In this document: positions 1 to 5,779 of the stretch, piece by piece
How the letters are laid out: each line of letters starts with the position of its first letter
Position numbering within the stretch: the stretch's first letter is position 1
Assembly: GCA_025359005.1 (NCBI GenBank)
Contig: JANYHP010000138.1
Coordinates: 1 to 7,889, forward strand
Reading direction: 5' to 3'
Length of the DNA: 7,889 bases
Source of the DNA: Hyphomicrobiaceae bacterium
GTDB lineage: Bacteria > Pseudomonadota > Alphaproteobacteria > Rhizobiales > Hyphomicrobiaceae
Program-made: the position numbers and the translations under genes
The notes under the pieces: model-generated
Databases searched by the model: none
Seen by the model: only the letters and a program-made list of their open reading frames with translations
Told to the model about the DNA's origin: nothing

Positions 1-397
1 CGATGATCAAACCATCGACACCGGCTGCCTTGGCGTCTGTCAGGAACGTGTCCACCGGATAGACGTAGATGGGGTTGTAATAGCCCATCAAAACAATCGG
101 CGTCTCCTTATCGTTTTTTCGGAACTCGCGGACGAGTTGCAGCGTCTTCTTCATCGTCTGGCCGGATTTCAACGCGCGCAGGCCTGCCGCCTGGATCGCC
201 GGGCCGTCTGCCATCGGGTCAGAAAACGGCATGCCGATCTCGATGATGTCGGCGCCCGCTTTGGGCAGGCCCGCGATGATCGCGCCGGCGGTCGCAAAAT
301 CAGGGTCGCCGGCCATGACGAACGTAACAAGGCCGGCGCGCTTGGCCGATTTCAATTCGGCAAAGCGGCGGTCGATGCGGGTGGGGGTGAGGGTCAT
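1..397 (-). CDS. trpA: Tryptophan synthase alpha subunit (TrpA), N-terminal 132 residues, cut by window edge
   Basis: TrpA cleaves indole-3-glycerol phosphate to indole and glyceraldehyde 3-phosphate and passes the indole through a tunnel to TrpB in the cytoplasmic alpha2-beta2 complex. The visible half of the usual ~270-residue TIM barrel is intact. It has the IEIGMPFSDPMADGP segment with the two catalytic acids, Glu53 and Asp64, spaced 11 apart as Glu49 and Asp60 are in the enteric enzyme, and a VLMGYYNPIYVY strand near residues 102-113. The ATG at 397-395 is the natural start: the protein begins MTLTPTRIDRRF, as TrpA normally does, and the ATG overlaps the TGA of the upstream antitoxin gene (ATGA). 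An AAGGCG lying inside the antitoxin tail is the likely ribosome site. TrpA is normally translated right after trpB; here about 800 bases separate the two genes, so trpA translation probably relies on coupling to the antitoxin reading frame. The 3' half lies outside the window. Confidence 0.97.
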   Translation of the reverse strand, partial: MTLTPTRIDRRFAELKSAKRAGLVTFVMAGDPDFATAGAIIAGLPKAGADIIEIGMPFSDPMADGPAIQAAGLRALKSGQTMKKTLQLVREFRKNDKETPIVLMGYYNPIYVYPVDTFLTDAKAAGVDGLII

Positions 398-705
398 TTC
401 GATTTCGCCTTGGTCAGCCTTGTCTTGGGCTTTAGCTTGGGCTTTAGCTTGGGCTTTGACTTGTCAAAGCGTGACAAGTCAAGCCAGGGCTGTTTGCGCC
501 CCTCCCGAACGACGTCGACGATTTCGTCGATGGAGATGCCAAGGCCGCTGATCCCCTGGACATCGAAAGGCGAACCGCTGCGCCGCTGTAATGAAAGCAC
601 GAAACTTTCGCCGCCCCGACGGCGAATGAGTACGTCCTCCGTTTTTGCGGCATCGAGGACTTCGGCCAGTTTTTGCCGTGCCTCGGTTACGGAATAGACC
701 CGCAT
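394..705 (-). CDS. Phd/YefM-type antitoxin with lysine-rich repeat tail, overlapping trpA
   Basis: A 103-residue protein. Residues 1-75 look like a Phd/YefM antitoxin: MRVYSVTEARQKLAEVLDAA forms the strand-helix N-terminus that dimerises and binds the operator, followed by EDVLIRRRGGESFVL and a helical segment DEIVDVVREGR (60-70) that would be the toxin-neutralising part. Residues 82-103 form an unusual basic tail (KPKLKPKLKPK, then RLTKAKSK; 10 Lys and 1 Arg in 22) made by a 12-base tandem repeat. The start at 705 has GGAG about 10 bases upstream, inside the last codons of the toxin gene, and the gap to the toxin stop is only 6 bases, so the two were one unit. The order toxin-then-antitoxin is the less common one. 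The frame is fully open although the toxin is broken. Its stop overlaps the trpA ATG by 4 bases. Family membership is inferred from sequence style; DNA binding is not shown. Confidence 0.8.
   Translation of the reverse strand: MRVYSVTEARQKLAEVLDAAKTEDVLIRRRGGESFVLSLQRRSGSPFDVQGISGLGISIDEIVDVVREGRKQPWLDLSRFDKSKPKLKPKLKPKTRLTKAKSK
425..460 (-). repeat. 12-bp tandem repeat, three units, coding the Lys-Pro-Lys-Leu tail
   Basis: On the plus strand the unit TTGGGCTTTAGC occurs at 425-436 and 437-448, with a third copy differing at one base (TTGGGCTTTGAC) at 449-460. On the coding strand it encodes a repeated Lys-Pro-Lys-Leu in the antitoxin tail. The 12-base length keeps the frame, so gain or loss of units by slippage would lengthen or shorten the tail without disturbing the overlap with trpA. 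Confidence 0.9.
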
Positions 706-897
706 CGGATTTCACTCCAGTGTTCGGATACCGATTTTCGCCGCCTCAGCCTTCATGCGCTTGTCGAGCGTCAGAAGCGGAACGCTTGTCTCAAGCGCGC
801 ATTGCAGAAAAAAGGCGTCATAGGCGTAGATTTGCAAGTTCCCGGCGAGGTCGACCACTGACCTCATATCGACAGCGCGAAGCCGTATCGGCACCGC

Positions 898-928
898 CTG
901 CCAAATCTGCCAAAGCTGCCAAAGCTGC
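898..928 (-). repeat. 9-bp tandem repeat inside the toxin remnant
   Basis: On the plus strand CTGCCAAAT (898-906) is followed by two copies of CTGCCAAAG (907-915, 916-924) and a partial copy CTGC. In the toxin frame it reads LWQ-LWQ-IWQ, an odd Trp/Gln-rich run where relatives have an ordinary helix. It looks like a recent in-frame slippage product in a gene no longer under strong selection. Confidence 0.85.
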
Positions 929-981
929 ACCGATTGTGCTGCCGACAATCGCTTGCGTCGGACGAAACCGCTCAGAGCGTT

Positions 982-1086
982 GGCTAGAGCGCTTTCCACT
1001 TGGTTTGGATCGAGGGAAGCGCTCTAGCCCTTTGTTTATCGCATTTTCTGCACCAAACCGGTGCCCACTTCGGTGGAAAATGCTCT
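982..1086. repeat. Two-hairpin palindromic repeat element of rhizobial type, inside the toxin gene
   Basis: Two inverted repeats lie back to back. The first has 13-bp perfect arms, GGCTAGAGCGCTT at 982-994 and its complement at 1017-1029. The second has 8-bp outer arms (GCATTTTC at 1041-1048, GAAAATGC at 1076-1083) and inner arms CACCAAA (1051-1057) and TTCGGTG (1069-1075), which pair with one G-T wobble, around an 11-base loop. The join ACAAAGGGCTAGAGCG (minus strand) and the segment GAAGTGGGCACCGG match what I remember of a dispersed intergenic repeat in Bradyrhizobium and related genera. It encodes nothing itself, so any movement would need a transposase acting in trans. It marks the boundary of the damage in the PIN toxin gene. 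I did not see a second copy or a clear target-site duplication in the window. Confidence 0.8.
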
Positions 1087-1131
1087 ATTTCAAACGGCAA
1101 GCAAGACGCTGGGATCAAAAACAATTTCCAT

Positions 1132-1185
1132 CTGTACAGTTGTCCGTGTCAGGTGCATCGAGCGAACTGTTTCTCGTCCGATGCA
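1132..1185 (-). other. Hairpin and small palindrome between trpB and the toxin remnant
   Basis: Of the 78 bases between the trpB stop and the toxin ATG, 1154-1165 and 1174-1185 form a 12-bp stem (outer arms TGCATCG/CGATGCA perfect, then one mismatch and one G-T wobble) with an 8-base loop. No T-run follows on the minus strand, so it is not a standard intrinsic terminator; it could slow polymerase, protect the trpB 3' end, or be an old operator. A perfect 8-bp palindrome CTGTACAG (1132-1139) touches the toxin start codon, a position where antitoxin-toxin complexes often bind. The loop base set ACTGTT (1166-1171) can also pair with AACAGT (1185-1190), giving an alternative fold. Function is not shown. 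Confidence 0.5.
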
Positions 1186-1209
1186 ACAGTCGACCAATGC
1201 CCCGCCCTT

Positions 1210-2445
<1,236 letters not shown>

Positions 2446-2637
2446 GGTCTCGGTCACTTTTCTGGGGCGTGCTTTAGTCAATCAGGCGGACCACATCTCG
2501 GCCCGTCGTGCAAGGCGGTGACGCCATTCCGCAGCGGGCGGCGAATCGGCGATTGCGACATACAATGACCAAAGCGAGGACCCCAAGCGAGCGCCCCCAT
2601 GGGGGATGCTACCAAAAGGATCGACGAGGCCACGCTC

Positions 2638-2666
2638 GGTTTATTCCGGCTGATGTTGCGTGACAA
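2638..2666 (-). promoter_or_regulatory. Candidate sigma-70 promoter for trpB, in the trpF-trpB spacer
   Basis: The 301-base spacer between trpF and trpB (2446-2746) holds no convincing gene. On the minus strand it carries TTGTCA (2666-2661, 5 of 6 to consensus), 17 bases, then TAAACC (2643-2638, only 3 of 6), which would give a leader of about 190 bases before trpB. A perfect 12-bp palindrome CCCCCATGGGGG lies downstream of it at 2594-2605. No run of Trp codons and no terminator-antiterminator pair is evident, so classical attenuation is not supported. The call is weak. Confidence 0.25.
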
Positions 2667-2746
2667 TTTCCGCAACTGAAAAGGCATGGAATTGGACGTG
2701 CTCGAGCAGCCCTCATGGACACCGGCCCAAAACCCCGACCTTAAGC

Positions 2747-3394
2747 CTAACCAGCCTTCGCCGCCGCGATGAACTGCCGGATCAAATCGGCATCCTTCAC
2801 CCCTGGTGCAGCCTCGACGCCCGACGACACATCCACCGCCAACGGATCGCACGCGGCAATTGCTGCCGCGACATTATCCGCCGTCAGCCCGCCCGACACC
2901 ATGAACGGAAACTCCGCGCGGATTGCTCGCAGCACCGTCCAGTCGAACACCACGCCGTTGCCGCCCGGCAGCGCTGCATTGGGCGGCGGCTTGGCGTCGA
3001 ACAGGATCAGGTCGACACTTCCCCGGTAGTCGAGGCCCTTGGCCGCATCCTCAGCCGTGCTTACCGGTATTGCCTTGATGATCGGCAACGCAATCAGGCG
3101 TCGGATCTCGCGCACCCGTTCCGGCGTCTCGTGCCCATGCAGTTGCAGATAGTCCGGTTTCAATCCTGACGCTACGGCCGCAACCTCGTCGTCGCGCGGA
3201 TCAACCATGAGAGCCACGACCGATGCACCCCCACGGGTGCGCGCGCGCGATGCCAACGCGTGTGCATGGGCGATCGTTACATGACGTGGGCTCTTCGCGA
3301 AGAACACCAGCCCCACATACTCGGCGCCGGCATCCACTGCCGCGTCCATGATCTCGGCCGTCTTGATGCCGCATATTTTGACGCGTGGGGGCAT
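2747..3394 (-). CDS. trpF: Phosphoribosylanthranilate isomerase (TrpF)
   Basis: TrpF carries out the Amadori rearrangement of N-(5-phosphoribosyl)anthranilate to the carboxyphenylamino-deoxyribulose phosphate that feeds indole-glycerol-phosphate synthase. The 215-residue product is normal for a single-domain TrpF, so it is not fused to TrpC. It shows the RVKICGIK start with the catalytic Cys8, YVGLVFFAKSPRHV (26-39), DYLQLHGHE (81-89), LILFDAK with the catalytic Asp133, and the phosphate-binding loops MVSGGL (165-170) and DVSSGVE (188-194). The ATG at 3394 is chosen because it gives the canonical MPPRVKICGIK; AAGGA lies about 10 bases upstream. A longer frame to 3517 would run back into the upstream gene and through the hairpin, with no conserved residues. 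It sits 58 bases downstream of the fatty-acid oxidation gene on the same strand, an odd partner for trpF, and may be partly co-transcribed with it. Confidence 0.96.
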   Translation of the reverse strand: MPPRVKICGIKTAEIMDAAVDAGAEYVGLVFFAKSPRHVTIAHAHALASRARTRGGASVVALMVDPRDDEVAAVASGLKPDYLQLHGHETPERVREIRRLIALPIIKAIPVSTAEDAAKGLDYRGSVDLILFDAKPPPNAALPGGNGVVFDWTVLRAIRAEFPFMVSGGLTADNVAAAIAACDPLAVDVSSGVEAAPGVKDADLIRQFIAAAKAG

Positions 3395-3411
3395 GGCTCC
3401 ACTATCCTTGT

Positions 3412-3441
3412 CTTCTCCCCGCTTCAGGGGGTGGGGAGAAG
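3412..3441. repeat. Hairpin (REP-like) in the gap before trpF
   Basis: CTTCTCCCC at 3412-3420 and its exact complement GGGGAGAAG at 3433-3441 enclose a 12-base loop. There is no T-run in either direction, so it is not a clear Rho-independent terminator. Palindromes built on TTCTCCCC/GGGGAGAA are, from memory, common as dispersed intergenic repeats in Hyphomicrobiales. Lying between the dehydrogenase stop and the trpF ribosome site, it could block 3' exonucleases or separate expression of the two genes. Confidence 0.65.
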
Positions 3442-3452
3442 GTGAGTTGCGC

Positions 3453-5576
3453 TCACGCCTTGGCTTTGGCCTTGTCGAGGGCTGAGAAGGTGCCGCCGTC
3501 TTTGGCGAGGCGTTCAATCAAGGGTGCGACTTTCCAGCGCTCGCCGTACTTTTTCTCGTAGAATTTGATCCGTTCGGACACCTTGGCCAAGCCCATCGCA
3601 TCGGCCTGCCACATGGGGCCTCCGCGCCAGGCGAGGAAGCCGTAGCCATTCAGGTAGACCGTATCGATGTCGCTGGAGCGGAGCGCGATGCCTTCGTCGA
3701 GGAGTTCAGCGCCGGTGTTTACGAGCCGCAGCAACGTGCGCTCGATGATCTCCTCGGTGGGGATACCATTGCGGGGCTCGATCCCTTGCTTGGCGGCTTC
3801 GGCGCGGAACATGGCAGTCACGCCCGGGTCTTCGACACGTTTGCGGTCAGAGCCATAGGTGTAATAGCCGGCGCCCGTCTTCTGGCCGAAGCGGCCGCTG
3901 TCGGCGATGGCGTCGGTGACGCGATAGAGGCGGCGGCGCTCGTCGGAAATCGCGTGCTCCTTGCGGATGCGCCAGCCGACGTCGATGCCGGCCAAGTCCA
4001 TGACCGCGAGCGGACCCATGGCCCAGCCCCAGCTTTCCAGGGCCTTGTCGACCTCGGCGGGAGTGACGCCTTCGAGCAGCATGGCCTGCACTTCCTCGCC
4101 GTAGCTTTCCAGCATTCGATTGCCAATGAAGCCGAAGCACACACCCGATACCACGCCGACCTTGTTGATACGCTTGGACAGCGCCATAGCGGTGGCCAAC
4201 GCATCGCTCGCCGTCGCCTTGCCGCGCACAATTTCCAGCAACCGCATGATGTTGGCCGGCGAGAAGAAGTGCAGCCCCAGGACATCTTGCGGACGCTTGG
4301 TCGAGGCGGCGATTTCATCCACGTCCAGGGTGGACGTATTCGACGCCAGGATGGCGCCCGGCTTGCAAATAGCGTCGAGCTTGCCGAAGACCTCCTTTTT
4401 GATTGCCATGCTTTCGAATACGGCCTCGATGACAAGATCGGCGGTAGCGAGGCTGTTGAGATCGAGTGATGGCGTCAGGCTCTTGGCGATCATGGCGCCC
4501 TGCTCGGCGGTCATGCGGCCGCGCTTGACGTTGGCTTCGATGGTTTCGCGAATGCGCGCCACGCCCTTGTCGAGAGGCTCTTGCTTCATTTCGACGATCG
4601 TCACCGGGATGCCGGCTTGCAGGAAGGCCAGCGTGATGCCAGTTCCCATGGTGCCCGCGCCGAGCACGCCGACGCTCTTGATGTCACGGGTTTTGACGTC
4701 CGGGCCAATGCCGGGGATGCTGCCCGCCTGGCGTTCGGCAAAGAAGGCGTATTGCAGCGCCTTGGCGTAGGGTGTCGCGAGGCACTCCATGAACAACTCG
4801 ACTTCGCGCTTGGAGCCGTCGGCGAAATTCAGTTTCGTTGCCGCTTCGACGGCGTCGACGCAGGCGCGGGGGGCAACAGGTCCGCTCGGATGGCGGCCAA
4901 GCGCGGCGCGGCGCTTGTCAAACAGGTCCGGTGCGAGTTTGCTCGTATCGATGGTGAGTTCCGACGTGCGCCGCGGCCCAGCGCCCTTGGTGATCAACTC
5001 GTTGGCGAATGCGACCGCACCCACCACCACGTCGCCATCGATGGCGGCGTCCGCCAGATTGAGCGCGAGCGCCTTGGCGGCGTCGATCGGCGCGCCCGAG
5101 GTGATCATATCGAGGGCCGGCTCGACGCCGATGACGCGCGGTAGCCGCTGGGTGCCGCCAGCGCCTGGCAATACACCGATTTTCACCTCGGGAAGGCCAA
5201 GCTGCTTCACTGAATTGGCGATGACGCGAAAATGGCACCCCAGAGGGATCTCGAATCCGCCGCCCAGAGAGAGACCGTTGACGGCCGCGACGACCGGCTT
5301 CGGCGAGGCCTCGATGGCATTAATCACATCGAACAGCATGGGTCCCGAACGCCCCTTGCCGAATTCGGTGATGTCGGCGCCGGCCGAGAATGCACGGCCA
5401 GCACCCGTCAACACGATCGCCTTGACGGCTGCATCGGCATTCGCATGTGCGAAAGCGGCCACGAGCCCGCTCCGCACCGGCTCGCTCAAAGCGTTGACCG
5501 GCGGGTTGTCGATACGAATGACGGCCACCTGGCCCTGGCGTGTGCTCGATACGGGGCCGAAGGTTTCAATACTCAT
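3453..5576 (-). CDS. Multifunctional enoyl-CoA hydratase / 3-hydroxyacyl-CoA dehydrogenase (FadB/FadJ-like)
   Basis: A 707-residue cytosolic beta-oxidation enzyme that hydrates enoyl-CoA and oxidises the resulting 3-hydroxyacyl-CoA with NAD+. The crotonase domain (about 1-190) shows FSAGAD (63-68), GGGFE with Glu109 and GLPEV with Glu130, matching the two catalytic glutamates of this class. A linker leads to the Rossmann domain (about 298-475) with VGVLGAGTMGTG (glycines 306, 308, 311) and the dehydrogenase pair His436 (GLHFFSPA) and Glu448, 12 apart as in known enzymes. Two C-terminal dehydrogenase repeats follow (about 478-575 and 605-695), the first with GFIGNRM. Length and order match FadJ and the peroxisomal bifunctional enzyme. 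The ATG at 5576-5574 is supported by GGGAG six bases upstream; any longer frame is non-conserved. No thiolase gene is adjacent. It is divergent to the acyl-CoA ligase. FadB versus FadJ cannot be decided from sequence alone. Confidence 0.95.
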   Translation of the reverse strand: MSIETFGPVSSTRQGQVAVIRIDNPPVNALSEPVRSGLVAAFAHANADAAVKAIVLTGAGRAFSAGADITEFGKGRSGPMLFDVINAIEASPKPVVAAVNGLSLGGGFEIPLGCHFRVIANSVKQLGLPEVKIGVLPGAGGTQRLPRVIGVEPALDMITSGAPIDAAKALALNLADAAIDGDVVVGAVAFANELITKGAGPRRTSELTIDTSKLAPDLFDKRRAALGRHPSGPVAPRACVDAVEAATKLNFADGSKREVELFMECLATPYAKALQYAFFAERQAGSIPGIGPDVKTRDIKSVGVLGAGTMGTGITLAFLQAGIPVTIVEMKQEPLDKGVARIRETIEANVKRGRMTAEQGAMIAKSLTPSLDLNSLATADLVIEAVFESMAIKKEVFGKLDAICKPGAILASNTSTLDVDEIAASTKRPQDVLGLHFFSPANIMRLLEIVRGKATASDALATAMALSKRINKVGVVSGVCFGFIGNRMLESYGEEVQAMLLEGVTPAEVDKALESWGWAMGPLAVMDLAGIDVGWRIRKEHAISDERRRLYRVTDAIADSGRFGQKTGAGYYTYGSDRKRVEDPGVTAMFRAEAAKQGIEPRNGIPTEEIIERTLLRLVNTGAELLDEGIALRSSDIDTVYLNGYGFLAWRGGPMWQADAMGLAKVSERIKFYEKKYGERWKVAPLIERLAKDGGTFSALDKAKAKA

Positions 5577-5603
5577 GACGTACTCCCGGAAGGTGCTTAT
5601 ACT

Positions 5604-5619
5604 GCCGCACTGTTGCGGC
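5604..5619. promoter_or_regulatory. Inverted repeat GCCGCA-N4-TGCGGC, candidate operator
   Basis: Perfect 6-bp arms around CTGT, sitting directly upstream of the TATAAG box for the dehydrogenase gene. A protein bound here would block RNA polymerase. The arms are GC-rich, so chance occurrence is not negligible. Confidence 0.4.
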
Positions 5620-5685
5620 GTGTTCCTGATGCTGGCATTCGTGTCGCTGGTGTTCTGGCGCGTTGCCTGCTGCCATTCAGCCGTC

Positions 5686-5703
5686 CTTGTCGTATACGTC
5701 AAG
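5686..5703. promoter_or_regulatory. 18-bp near-palindrome CTTGTCGTATACGTCAAG, candidate operator
   Basis: Sixteen of 18 positions are symmetric, with a perfect CGTATACG core (5691-5698) and CTTG/CAAG ends. It lies 77 bases before the ligase start and 110 bases before the dehydrogenase start, and contains a -35-like TTGACG on the minus strand. Size, symmetry and position suit a dimeric TetR- or GntR-type regulator of fatty-acid genes, though it matches no fatty-acid operator consensus I can name. Confidence 0.5.
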
Positions 5704-5709
5704 TCTATC

Positions 5710-5727
5710 GCGATGCTGCGGCATCGC
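5710..5727. promoter_or_regulatory. Inverted repeat GCGATGC-N4-GCATCGC
   Basis: Perfect 7-bp arms around TGCG, six bases after the 18-bp near-palindrome and upstream of the ligase ribosome site. It could be a second operator or, if transcribed, a hairpin in the ligase 5' leader. Confidence 0.4.
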
Positions 5728-5779
5728 CAACCGGCCTTAGTCACAAAGGCGCAATGCACCACCTTAGGAGACAATTCCG

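Larger units (their letters stand above)
712..1131 (-). pseudogene. PIN-domain (VapC-type) toxin, core replaced by a repeat element
   Basis: VapC-like PIN toxins are small Mg-dependent RNases that cut tRNA or rRNA. The minus-strand ATG at 1131-1129 opens a frame reading MEIVFDPSVLLAV, the usual first strand with the first catalytic Asp (Asp6), then hits TGA (1092-1090). In the same frame, 37 codons later, reading resumes with NALSGFVRRKRLSAAQ, then IYAYDAFFLQCA and LLTLDKRM, which carry the later metal-binding acids (Asp105, Asp123), and ends at 714-712. The codons between hold three in-frame stops and coincide with the two-hairpin repeat at 982-1086. Family members I recall have about 30 codons there, including a conserved Glu, so host sequence was apparently lost as the repeat arrived. 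The C-terminal 95 codons could still be read from a GTG at 999, but without Asp6 they should not be catalytic. I judge the toxin dead. Confidence 0.82.
5577..5779. promoter_or_regulatory. Divergent control region between the two beta-oxidation genes
   Basis: These 203 bases separate the start codons of two divergent fatty-acid genes and so must hold both promoters. On the minus strand TATAAG (5601-5596, 5 of 6 to a -10 box) lies 20 bases before the dehydrogenase start, with no good -35 box. Another minus-strand TTGACG (5702-5697) resembles a -35 box, but its -10 partner is poor. On the plus strand no clear box pair stands out before the ligase. Three inverted repeats, listed separately, make repressor binding likely. 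No coding sequence is seen. Confidence 0.6.

Noticed and set aside
982..1086. Complete insertion sequence
   Set aside because: Only about 105 bases, no transposase and no visible target duplication; it fits a small palindromic repeat better.
2446..2746. Trp-codon leader peptide and attenuator upstream of trpB
   Set aside because: A 40-codon minus-strand frame from 2600 to 2478 exists but has only one Trp codon, and no terminator-antiterminator pair with a T-run is visible.
3412..3441. Intrinsic terminator before trpF
   Set aside because: The stem is good, but no T-run follows on either strand; called a REP-like hairpin instead.
3395..3517. N-terminal extension of TrpF
   Set aside because: The extra residues are low-complexity, overlap the upstream gene and hairpin, and precede the canonical TrpF start MPPRVKICGIK.
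5577..5774. N-terminal extension of the hydratase/dehydrogenase
   Set aside because: The extension would cover the whole divergent control region and has no crotonase similarity; the ATG at 5576 has a well-placed GGGAG.
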